47,001 bases of DNA from positions 1 through 47,001 of the forward strand of contig JAFGJX010000023.1 in NCBI GenBank assembly GCA_016928865.1, given 5' to 3'. The translations under genes were made by a program, and so were the position numbers. The first letter of the stretch is position 1; every line of letters begins with the position of its first letter. This document shows, piece after piece, positions 15,377 through 23,800 of this stretch. This DNA comes from Spirochaetota bacterium. GTDB taxonomy: Bacteria; Spirochaetota; UBA4802; UBA5550. The notes beneath the pieces are model-generated. The model had not been told where the DNA came from. It saw nothing but the letters and a program-made list of their open reading frames with translations, and ran no database searches.

Positions 15377-17395
15377 ATGAATAAGGGCATTATGGGTAAA
15401 ATTCTTGTCGTCGATCTCGACACGAGTGCAATCAGGGAGGAAACAATTCCCGATGAAGTATACCGCTCGGTAATGTCCGGAATCGGCCTTGCCGCGTGGC
15501 TCCTCTACCGGCGCATTCCGGCCGGCGCGGACCCGCTCGGTCCGGACAATGTTCTCGCCTTCATGTCGGGACTGCTCACCGGCTCGGGCGCCTGGTTCTC
15601 AGGGCGCTGGATGGCGGCGGCGAAGTCGCCTCTCACCGGCGGCTGGGGCGACGCCAACTGCGGCGGGACCCTTTCACCGGCGATCAAGCGGTGCGGGTAT
15701 GACGGGATTCTCTTCACCGGGATATCGAAAAAGCCGGTCTACCTGAGCATTGCGGGCGGAACGGCCGAACTGCGCGACGCCTCGCACCTGTGGGGGCTTG
15801 ACGCGGTTGAAGCCGAAGAGCGGCTCGCCGCAGAGCTGAAGGACCCCGGCGTCAGGATCGCAACCATCGGCCCCGCGGGCGAGAACCTGTCCCTCATAGC
15901 CGGCATATCGAACGACCGCGGGCGCTATGCGGGCCGCTCCGGCCTCGGCGCGGTCATGGGCTCCAAGCGGCTGAAGGCCATCGCGCTGAGCGGGAAAGCA
16001 AAGATCGATGTGAACGATTCCGCCGCGATCAAGGAGCTGAATAAAAAGTTCATGACGTGGCTGAATTCCGGCGCCGGTCTCAGGAAAATCATGTCGGGAA
16101 AGGTCCTCAGCTTCATGGCGCGGGTCCTCCGCATCTCGCCGGTCGGCATGGCCCAGAACGGAGAGCTAGTCAAAATCGCGCAGAGCCGCTATGGCACCAT
16201 TTCCACAAACGTGATCTCCTCAGAGGGGGGCGATTCTCCGGTGAAAAACTGGAAGGGCTCGGGGTTCAGGGACTTTCCTATCGCCACGCACGCCGACCGT
16301 CTGAATCCCCAGCGCATCGTGGACCACGAGGTGAAAAAATATCATTGCTACAACTGTCCCCTGGGGTGCGGCGGCATACTGAACGTAAAAGAGGCCGGAC
16401 TCGCCGAGACCCACAAGCCGGAATACGAGACCTGCTGCGCCTTCGGCGCCCTCCAACTGGTCAATGACCTGAACGCGATTTTCAGGATCAACGATTTTTG
16501 CAATCGCGCAGGGTTCGATACCATCGGGGCGGGCAACACCGTTGCGTTCGCAATGGAATGCTACGAGCGTGGCATCCTGACGAAAAAGGAGACGGGCGGC
16601 CTGGACCTCTCGTGGGGGAACAGCGAAGCCGTGCTGCCGCTGCTCGAGCTGATGGCAAAGCGCCAGGGCATCGGCGACCTTCTCGCGGACGGCGTAAAAA
16701 AGGCGGCGGAGCGGATCGGGAAAGGAAGCGAGGAATTCGCCATCCACGCGGGCGGGCAGGACCTCCCCATGCACGATTCGCGCTACGACCCCGGGTTTGC
16801 GGTGTCGTACTCGCTCGAGCCAACGCCGGGACGCCATACCAACCACGGGTACCAGTGGCTGGAGATGTTCGCCCTGCACCGCATCTTCAAAAAACTCCCG
16901 CGGACCGCGTCTTTTTTCAGGATCGGGGAGAAATATAAAATCCACGCGGACCGGAACAGGCTCATGGCCGCGGGCAGCAACTACATGCAGTTCGTCAACG
17001 CCGCGGGGGTCTGCCTGTTCGGCGTGCAGATGGGCGGGCGCCTCAGGCTGCCCGCGTATGTCAACGCGGCAACCGGGTGGGGCCTCGGGCCCGAGGAGTA
17101 CCTGGAAATCGGCGAGCGGATACAGAACATCAGGCAGGCGTTCAACCTGAAACACGGCCTGGTACCGCGGCGCGATTTCGCGCTCCCCGGGCGCGCGACG
17201 GGAAAGCCGCCCCTCGATGCCGGCCCCATGAAGGGAGTCACTCTCAACATCCAGGAGCTTGCCGACGGCTTCCTCGACAAGATGGGCTGGGACCGGGAGA
17301 CCGGGGCCCCGACGGCCGACACGCTCACACGCCTGGGGCTCGATAACATCGCGGAGGAGCTGTTCACGCGTGATCTTCGGAAGAAAAAATCCTGA
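15377..17395 (+). CDS. Aldehyde:ferredoxin oxidoreductase (tungsten/molybdenum enzyme)
   Basis: The 672-residue protein is a full-length AOR. An N-terminal domain binds the bis-pterin cofactor (LVVDLDTSAIREETIP, then TGSGAWFSGRWMAAAKSPLTGG). The [4Fe-4S] ligands are Cys324, Cys327 and Cys331 (HCYNCPLGC), with a fourth Cys546 in NAAGVCLFG. These enzymes oxidise aldehydes to acids with ferredoxin, or run in reverse at low potential, in anaerobes. CAGGAG precedes the ATG at 15377; the upstream codon at 15350 lacks a site. Its 3' end overlaps a MoaD/ThiS-like gene, and a Fe-ADH lies upstream. Tungsten versus molybdenum cannot be decided from sequence; no cofactor transport genes are nearby. Confidence 0.93.
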   Translation: MNKGIMGKILVVDLDTSAIREETIPDEVYRSVMSGIGLAAWLLYRRIPAGADPLGPDNVLAFMSGLLTGSGAWFSGRWMAAAKSPLTGGWGDANCGGTLSPAIKRCGYDGILFTGISKKPVYLSIAGGTAELRDASHLWGLDAVEAEERLAAELKDPGVRIATIGPAGENLSLIAGISNDRGRYAGRSGLGAVMGSKRLKAIALSGKAKIDVNDSAAIKELNKKFMTWLNSGAGLRKIMSGKVLSFMARVLRISPVGMAQNGELVKIAQSRYGTISTNVISSEGGDSPVKNWKGSGFRDFPIATHADRLNPQRIVDHEVKKYHCYNCPLGCGGILNVKEAGLAETHKPEYETCCAFGALQLVNDLNAIFRINDFCNRAGFDTIGAGNTVAFAMECYERGILTKKETGGLDLSWGNSEAVLPLLELMAKRQGIGDLLADGVKKAAERIGKGSEEFAIHAGGQDLPMHDSRYDPGFAVSYSLEPTPGRHTNHGYQWLEMFALHRIFKKLPRTASFFRIGEKYKIHADRNRLMAAGSNYMQFVNAAGVCLFGVQMGGRLRLPAYVNAATGWGLGPEEYLEIGERIQNIRQAFNLKHGLVPRRDFALPGRATGKPPLDAGPMKGVTLNIQELADGFLDKMGWDRETGAPTADTLTRLGLDNIAEELFTRDLRKKKS

Positions 17396-17675
17396 TATCT
17401 CAATCGAGCTGAAAATAATCGGTTTCATGGCCGGAGAATACGTGAATATCATCGGGCGCGTGTCAGTGCCCGACGATTCACCTCTCTCCGTCCTGCTAAA
17501 ACGGGCGCGCGCCGGAGGAATGGTGCCAGACGCGCTCTACCGCCGGCTCAGGTCCATGCCGCCGGAGATATCCGTGCTCGTAAACGGTAACCCCCTTCCC
17601 CCGCGGTCACGGAGGGCAGCCCGGCTGCGTGACGGCGACAGCGTTTCATTTTTTGCCGCTTCCAGCGGAGGATAA
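17370..17675 (+). CDS. MoaD/ThiS-like ubiquitin-fold sulfur carrier
   Basis: The ~101-residue protein ends in the diglycine FFAASSGG required for adenylation and thiocarboxylation in MoaD/ThiS proteins. The body fits the ubiquitin fold: first strand IELKIIGFMAGEYV, PLSVLLKRA, ISVLVNGNPL, and RLRDGDSVSFF near the end. I start it at the GTG at 17370, because the first strand is lost with the ATG at 17428; GGAGGAG lies ten bases upstream. It overlaps the AOR gene by 26 bases, so the two are translationally coupled. A dedicated MoaD-type protein encoded with AOR is common and is thought to supply dithiolene sulfur for the pterin cofactor. Confidence 0.82.
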   Translation: MIFGRKNPDISIELKIIGFMAGEYVNIIGRVSVPDDSPLSVLLKRARAGGMVPDALYRRLRSMPPEISVLVNGNPLPPRSRRAARLRDGDSVSFFAASSGG

Positions 17676-17754
17676 ACCCGCCGCGCCGCCCCTCCACGCC
17701 CAATTTTCAAGAAGAAACAGAATCCGCAAATGAACGGGTCCGGTCAAAAACGGG

Positions 17755-17783
17755 ATGACATATCAATTCCCTGTGCATACTAT
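17755..17783 (+). promoter_or_regulatory. Promoter for the gene at 17833
   Basis: ATGACA (17755-17760), 17 bases, and TACTAT (17778-17783) form a good sigma70-like pair, with a leader of about 43 bases. It separates the next gene from the AOR operon. Confidence 0.45.
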
Positions 17784-17832
17784 GGAACCTCGAGTCTGAA
17801 TTATCGGGCCGGCCTTGACGGAGGAGACGCGA

Positions 17833-18474
17833 ATGTCGCAGGTTCATTATGAGAGCATCGGCCTTGAACGGCTGATCGCACTGTCACCGATCATAGCGCT
17901 GGTACGGGCAACCGTCGATGGTTTTCGGGAGCGTTCTTTTCAGCCGCCGTGCGACATCGCGCCCTACACCTATACCGAGACCGGGTTCAGGGTCGTCAGG
18001 ATTCTGCGGGGCCCGGCGACAATAAAAGCGGGATCTGCTCTTTCAGTGACCGGATTTGACCCGACGGCCCTGAAGTGTCATATTGATTTCCTTTCACGGG
18101 GGCTTGCCAGAAGCCCCGTGATGGAATCCTATGAGCCTGAACATGCAGTGGCTCATGATCCTGAAGCGGAACTGATAATCTTTCTCGCACGAAGGATTTT
18201 CCTGGTTCGCGATACGGCCGGAAAGCTGAAGGTGAAGGTGGACATGCCGGCCCGGACATGCCCCGGGGCCATGGAATCGCCCAAAACCATGAAGCGAGTC
18301 ATTCGCCTGATAAAAGCTCATCCAGCGATGTCGCGCCTTGAAATAGTCATCGGATGTTCGCCTCCCCTGCCGGACGGCGCCGATACGCAGATCAGTGACC
18401 GGTTGAAATCAATGTTTCCCGGCTATAATTCATATTCATGGAAGATGCTGAATATATCCCCCGGATCCTGCTGA
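17833..18474 (+). CDS. Uncharacterised 213-residue protein
   Basis: I do not recognise a family. The protein has no signal peptide or transmembrane segment. The region of residues 30-95 (ALVRATVDGFRE, YTETGFRVVRILRG, then GSALSVTGFDP) resembles the short beta-barrel seen in bacterial proteins that measure a rate or cost of a process, but this is weak. The mid-section has ELIIFLARRIFLV and the C-terminus a PPLPDG loop. The ATG at 17833 is preferred over a TTG at 17815 because GGAGGAG (17820-17826) lies directly before it. It has its own promoter and is followed after 55 bases by the DUF454 gene. Confidence 0.65.
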   Translation: MSQVHYESIGLERLIALSPIIALVRATVDGFRERSFQPPCDIAPYTYTETGFRVVRILRGPATIKAGSALSVTGFDPTALKCHIDFLSRGLARSPVMESYEPEHAVAHDPEAELIIFLARRIFLVRDTAGKLKVKVDMPARTCPGAMESPKTMKRVIRLIKAHPAMSRLEIVIGCSPPLPDGADTQISDRLKSMFPGYNSYSWKMLNISPGSC

Positions 18475-18529
18475 GAGCGCTCTTCTCTCGTGCGGACATT
18501 GACCGGGTGATAGTGAGCTGTTATATGAA

Positions 18530-18883
18530 ATGCTGAAATATATCCTGATAGTCATCGGGCTCGTTTCGCTGAGCGCTGGCATTGTCGGAATCTTTATTCC
18601 GGTCCTTCCCACCACGCCCTTTGTCCTGCTTTCGGCCGCGTTGTTCATACGCAGCTCTGACAGACTGTACCGGTGGCTCGTGTCGAACAGGCTGGTCGGC
18701 AGGTATGTGCGGGATTTCAGGGAGCGGGGCGGCATGACCCTCCGGGCGAAGCTCTCCTCGATCGCGCTGATGTGGGGCATGATCGCGCTGTCGTCCCTGG
18801 CGGTCGGGTGCAACCCGTTTCTATTTGCGCTGGGAGCGGCCGGCACCATCGTCATGGGGCTGGCGATAAGAACCGTGAAATAG
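18530..18883 (+). CDS. DUF454 (YbaN-like) inner-membrane protein
   Basis: The 117-residue protein carries the DUF454 signature. An N-terminal helix (ILIVIGLVSLSAGIVGIFIPVLPTTPF is in this block), the PVLPTTPFVLLSAALFIRSS motif and NRLVGRYVRDFRE are followed by two more hydrophobic segments near residues 80-115. The family, which includes E. coli YbaN, is widespread and has no established function. The ATG has only a weak GAGCTG site upstream. It may be co-transcribed with the preceding unknown gene. It faces the beta-barrel gene convergently. Confidence 0.87.
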   Translation: MLKYILIVIGLVSLSAGIVGIFIPVLPTTPFVLLSAALFIRSSDRLYRWLVSNRLVGRYVRDFRERGGMTLRAKLSSIALMWGMIALSSLAVGCNPFLFALGAAGTIVMGLAIRTVK

Positions 18884-18952
18884 GCTGACGGCATGGACCC
18901 GAACCGCCGGCCCGCTTCCCGGCATCGGCCACTCCGGCGCAATGATAACGCA

Positions 18953-19840
18953 TCAATAGGTATAGACAACGGACATGTTCGGCCCGAAAAAGAGATCCGC
19001 GTTGCTGCCGTATGAATCACGCGTTTTTTTCAGATAATGAAGATACTGCACGCGGAACCCGAGCGTGATCGTAACGCCCGCGGGAGCGATGAAATAGCCA
19101 AAGTCCAGATTGCCGTTAAACCCCAGCGCGCCGGCGATCCGGGGATCGCTCTTGAGCGTATATGACACTTTCAGAAGGTTCTTCTCCTCCCAGCCGACAA
19201 GCCCCACCAGGGAGAGGTTCGGCACAAAGTAAAAGCTCGCGCCGAGCGGAACCGTGAAAGCGGCGCCCACGCCGAGGGCGATCGAATGGTATTTCACGGG
19301 CGAAGACTTGACCAGCAGGAACTTCTCGTTATAGCGGTATCCCTGGTACCGGGGCCCGAAAAACAGCCTGACATATTTTGACAGGGACACCATGGCCAGC
19401 AGGTCACTGTCCATCTTATCCGCTTTGAAATTAATATTGCCCGGTATGAGGAGGCCCCCCAGATAGATGAGTGCGCTCGCCTTCGCGTCGTAGCGCCCGT
19501 ACTGAAAGTTCCAGGCCAGGCTCCACGTTTTGTTGAAGGCAACGCTGAGGGCGGGACCGAATATCGCGCCCGGTCCCATGCGGTACTTGAAATTGTCCAG
19601 GCCGTTGCCCACCTCATTGGCAACATACTTCTGCCATACCGGCTGCCACCAGAGACAGCCGAGCTTGAAGCCGACGCTCAGGTGCCACTGCCGTTCATCC
19701 TGTGCGGCCGCGGACTTCTTTACCCGGTACAGCTTCTGCTGCTTCGCCGGCTGCTTCTTCTGAGCTGCGGCATTTTGAGACAGAAAGAGCGCAAACAGCA
19801 TGGCAATACACACTATTGATATCGTCAAAATTCGTTTCAT
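18953..19840 (-). CDS. Outer-membrane beta-barrel protein
   Basis: The 295-residue protein has a signal peptide (MKRILTISIVCIAMLFALFL..NAAA) and a short Lys/Gln-rich linker. The rest alternates amphipathic strands rich in aromatic residues (FGPALSVAFNKTWSLAWNFQYGRY, FFGPRYQGYRY, GVTITLGFRVQYLHYL). It ends in SVVYTY with a C-terminal aromatic residue, the BAM recognition hallmark. About 10-12 strands are plausible. The start at 19840 has GGAGG upstream. It lies 42 bases downstream of the FecR-domain lipoprotein on the same strand and probably forms an operon with it. Ligand and pore function are unknown. Confidence 0.82.
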   Translation of the reverse strand: MKRILTISIVCIAMLFALFLSQNAAAQKKQPAKQQKLYRVKKSAAAQDERQWHLSVGFKLGCLWWQPVWQKYVANEVGNGLDNFKYRMGPGAIFGPALSVAFNKTWSLAWNFQYGRYDAKASALIYLGGLLIPGNINFKADKMDSDLLAMVSLSKYVRLFFGPRYQGYRYNEKFLLVKSSPVKYHSIALGVGAAFTVPLGASFYFVPNLSLVGLVGWEEKNLLKVSYTLKSDPRIAGALGFNGNLDFGYFIAPAGVTITLGFRVQYLHYLKKTRDSYGSNADLFFGPNMSVVYTY

Positions 19841-19882
19841 GTAATCCTCCATTACGCGAGATGGCGCGCGGCTGCGGCGTCA

Positions 19883-20677
19883 TCAAAAATTCGGAATTGG
19901 CTGGAATTCCTTTTTTTGTTTCTCCTGCTTCCCGGTCTGTATTTTCTCCTGTTTTACCTCGGCGCTGATTATCTCGTTCAATTCCTTTTGCGCTTCCTGA
20001 TCAAGCCGTTCGCCGGTCCGTATGTCCTTCATCTCTTCCCTGATCTCGGCAGTCTCCTTAGGTGTTAACGGAGCCGCCTCGATTTCCTTCTTACCGGCGA
20101 TGATTTCGCCAACGAGGTCTTCGCTAACGACGACCTTCCTGTTCGCTTCCAGCAACTTTTCAATATTCTCAGCCAGCTTTCCGTCTTTCGCCAGCCGGAC
20201 AAGGATCTTCCCCCTGAGAACATAGATTTTCGAGCTCGCCGGATCCGACACGACCATGAACGAAGTCCCCCTGATGGCCGCAAGGGTTGTCGGCGTCATG
20301 ATGCTGAAGCCCTCTTTCCTGGCCAGTTTTGACATTATGACATATATTTTCCCCTTCTTCATGTCAAGCCGCACCTGTTCCGGTCCGGAAGAGCCTTGCA
20401 GCGCGGCCATGGTGACCGCGGAATTCTCCGCAACCCTGATTACCCCCCTGGTGCCGAAATTGAGTTCAGCAAACGACGAGTTGCCGGTTACTATGCTCTC
20501 ATCATACAACACCGGGTCACCGACCGCGGCCGGCTTTTTCCCCTGTGCCGAGACGATACTGACGTCGCCGACCGTAAACTGGACTGTGACGTCAGGAGAC
20601 TCTCCCGGCCTTTTTTTACACGCCGGGATCACCGCAATTGCCGCAAGCAGCGCCAATATTAAAATACGAGCCTTCAT
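19883..20677 (-). CDS. FecR-domain lipoprotein
   Basis: The 264-residue protein has a lipoprotein signal (MKARILILALLAAIAVIPAC, lipobox cysteine at 20). A FecR domain spans about 30-150, recognisable from VGDPVLYDESIVTGNSSFAE, then GTRGVIRVAENSAV and PTTLAAIRGTSFMV. The C-terminal ~100 residues are charged and helical (coiled-coil-like, Lys/Glu/Gln-rich). No ECF sigma factor or TonB receptor adjoins, so this is not a classical iron-signalling FecR. In spirochaete-type genomes stand-alone FecR lipoproteins are frequent and uncharacterised. GGGGGGAAGG lies directly upstream of the ATG at 20677; the reading to 20794 lacks a signal peptide at its front. The beta-barrel gene follows it. Confidence 0.85.
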   Translation of the reverse strand: MKARILILALLAAIAVIPACKKRPGESPDVTVQFTVGDVSIVSAQGKKPAAVGDPVLYDESIVTGNSSFAELNFGTRGVIRVAENSAVTMAALQGSSGPEQVRLDMKKGKIYVIMSKLARKEGFSIMTPTTLAAIRGTSFMVVSDPASSKIYVLRGKILVRLAKDGKLAENIEKLLEANRKVVVSEDLVGEIIAGKKEIEAAPLTPKETAEIREEMKDIRTGERLDQEAQKELNEIISAEVKQEKIQTGKQEKQKKEFQPIPNF

Positions 20678-20727
20678 ATCCTTCCCCCCTGGATTAATAG
20701 GTATCGTTGCTTCTGATGCCGGTGTAA

Positions 20728-20754
20728 TTTTATCGCATGCGAATCGCGATAAAA
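20728..20754. promoter_or_regulatory. 9-base inverted repeat upstream of fecR-like gene
   Basis: TTTTATCGC-N9-GCGATAAAA, a perfect inverted repeat with an 18-base centre-to-centre spacing, lies 51-77 bases before the FecR start. It is in the 216-base divergent region shared with the GH13-GT5 gene. A plausible operator for a dimeric regulator; a hairpin in the mRNA leader is the alternative. Confidence 0.45.
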
Positions 20755-20841
20755 ACCGCGCGCATTTTTTAACATGAATTACCGCATACGTCAAATATAA
20801 AAAATACAGTTGCAGGGTGTAAAGTGGCCGATATTTTTCGA

Positions 20842-20869
20842 TTGACGTTCAATTGGAACGAAATATAGT
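20842..20869 (+). promoter_or_regulatory. Promoter for the GH13-GT5 gene
   Basis: TTGACG (20842-20847), 16 bases, TATAGT (20864-20869): five of six matches to consensus in each element. Initiation near 20876 leaves a leader of about 18 bases, fitting the TTG start at 20894. Confidence 0.6.
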
Positions 20870-20893
20870 GAAATCAGGCGAGGTATCGAATAC

Positions 20894-23800
20894 TTGGAAC
20901 CGGTTATATCAAGCAGCCTGTGCCGTTTCCGCGTCACGGACGAGCATCTCCTGTCTGACAGGATAGTCAAAGAAGAAATCGCTCGCGCCTTTCTCGAAAA
21001 CCGCTGTTTCGAGTTTTATCTTGACGGCGACATAGTCAGGAGCATACGAGCGGGCGAGCCTCCCGAGCTCTACCGCGAGCGGTTTATCGACATGCGCAAC
21101 GGCGCCTTTGACGCCGTGTCAAAGGGCGACCAGACCATCAAGGGGCGTCTGACGAGTGACATCCGCCTTTCCTCCCGCATCATCGCGTCGATCGTCTTCA
21201 TCCACCGGGCCGTCGCCGCCGGCGATTTTAACAGCATCATCGGGCGGCGCTTCGTTCTCGTGAAAGAGCTTCCCGGCGTGCCCACGCTGTTTCACATATC
21301 GAATGAGACCACGGTCATCTCCCACGTGGGCCAGGGACCTCCCTGGACGGAGATTCCCTCGATATACTTAGGTCTCAAGACCTTCGACGCGCTCGCGGCC
21401 GAGCAGAAGCAGGCCGGCTCTGAGCTCTTTGCCGCGTTCGGAATGCTTCTGATGATAGAGGAACGGGCGATCCAGACCGGCTACACCCACGCGGTCGTGT
21501 ATCCGCCCGTGGTCTCCCGCGCGCTGAACTTCCTGGTCGACGAAGTGATCAGGAACGCGCAGCTCGTCGAGATCGAGGAAGCGCCGCCGGAGGCGGTCAA
21601 AAAGCGGATCAGGAAATTCAGCGAAGCAAGCCGCGCCAAGTACCTCCGCGAGCTTGACGCGCGCCTTCACGGCGACGTGCTTAATTTCCACTACCACCGG
21701 AACCTGGAGGCGGTGAAGTCCCTAGAGCGGCTGGCGCGCCGCTACAAGGCGGGCGACGACGAGGCCTCGCTCCGCGAAATCGTGCGGCTCCTGGTAGCCG
21801 CGTCCGGCCATGACATCCACGAGATACGGAACATGGCCAACATCATCCTGGAGAGGACCTTCGCGCCAAAGGAATTCAACGCGCCCCTGGCCACCCGCTT
21901 CGTCAACGCCCATATCGGCGATGTGTACCGCTTCACCTTCGATATCCCCGGCGCGCCGGGCGACTACCACCTGCGAATCTACCGCAACACCGCAAAGGGC
22001 AGGCTGTTTCTTGAAAAGGATATCGATGCCGTCGAGGTGCCCCTCGAGCATGACGGGAAGGAGCGCTACTGGGCCGAGCACCGCTTCGAGGAGTACGGCC
22101 ACTACGATTTTGTCGTGATAACGAAAAAGCGGAAGCGGGCCGACTGGGTCGGCCTGCCGGGGCTCTCGGGCCGGATCAATATCGTCCCGGACATCAAGGG
22201 CGAAATCGTGCTCGAGATCTTCCCCGACATCCACGGCCACACCCGCACCTGGTGGGGGAACGGAAACGGCCACCCGGGCCTGGTCTACAACGAGCATGGC
22301 GAGGTGATCCGGCTGGGGCGCTTCTCCGATATCACGGCCCACCTGGACGAGATACAGAAGAACTACTCGGTCACCACCATATACCTGCTGGGCGTGCAGA
22401 AGCGGGGCCGGAACCGGAACGACTGGGCGCCCAACGCCACGTCGCCCTCCCCCTTCTCCCCCATGAGCCTGGTCGAGATCGAGCCGGCCCTGGGCGGGGA
22501 TGGGGACCTGAAAGAGCTCATCGACGCCGCGCACGCGCGCGGCATCAGGATAATCGTGGACATCGTTCCGCACATCAACCGGTCAAGCGACCGCCTGCCG
22601 GACAGCCTCTCGGTCTGCACCTATGACGACTCCGGGAACCTCGTGGTCCGCGCTTCAACCGACGGCCGGTACGGCTCGTGGAACGACGGCAAGCTCCTGA
22701 ACTACCGCAAGTTCGAAATCTGGGAGTGGCTGTCCGATTCGATCGACGAGCTGATAGAGAAATTCGACATTGACGGGATCCGTTTCGACTCGGCGCACGC
22801 CGTCCCCATTATGATGAAGAAGAACAATTTCCCCTTCGTGTTCGAGCGGAAGCGCGAGCCGGGGGACATGGTCGAGGGGACCATCATCGTGAACGACCGC
22901 GAGGACGACCACTACGTCACCACCGGGTATTACGACTCCGCCTGCCGCGACCTGATCGCGGTGCCGCTTCATTACTACCTGATGCTGAACGTGGAGAAAA
23001 AATTAAAGGAGAAGGGAAAAAACTTCTTCCTGAATATCGCGGAGTGCTACTGGGGCCACGAGCGCTTCCTCACCCGCACCGGGCTCATCCCCTACAACTC
23101 GTCGCTCTTCAAGATATGCGAGAACATCATCCACGGAAAGACCGACGTCCGCGAGATCTACCACATCTATGACAGCTATTTCCCCTCCTCCCTTCCCGAA
23201 GGGACGGAGATGCTGGGGATACTGGGCAACCATGACGAACGGCGCGCCCTGAACACCTTCGGCCTGCGGGGACTCCGGGCCGCGGTGGGGCTTACCTGTT
23301 TCATGAGCAACGCGATCATGGACTACGAGGGGAGCGCCGAAGGAGAGGGCTGGAAGGTCTACCTGGACAACATCTTCGTCAACTGGAACCAGTTTGAGTA
23401 TGCGGCGCACCGGAGCCTCCAGCCGTTCTATCAGGACTGGTACCGCTTCCACCGCCACGAGAAGGGGAAGGGGTATCTCGTCTGGGCAAACAACACCATG
23501 GTCGCGGCGGCCGCGAAATTCGTCGGCGAGACCATATGGATCGGCGTCTTCAACTTCGCGGACGCGAACCAGAACGTCTCGATCCAGTTCGACAGCCCGG
23601 TCCTGCCGGTCCCGCCCGGCGCGTGCTATCGCCTGAGCGACCCGCTCTACTCCAACCTGACCGGGCACTACAACTTCTACACCGGGCGGGAGCTCGTGGT
23701 ATCGCGCATAAGCACGGTCGTTTCCTTCACCGAGCGGGTGAAACTCCTGAAGCTCGAGTCGGTTGACCTGAAGGAGAATTACGACGACTTCCTGCGCGAT

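Noticed and set aside
16220..17452. Minus-strand ORF of 410 codons opposite the AOR gene
   Set aside because: No family features; mirrors the third-position GC pattern of AOR.
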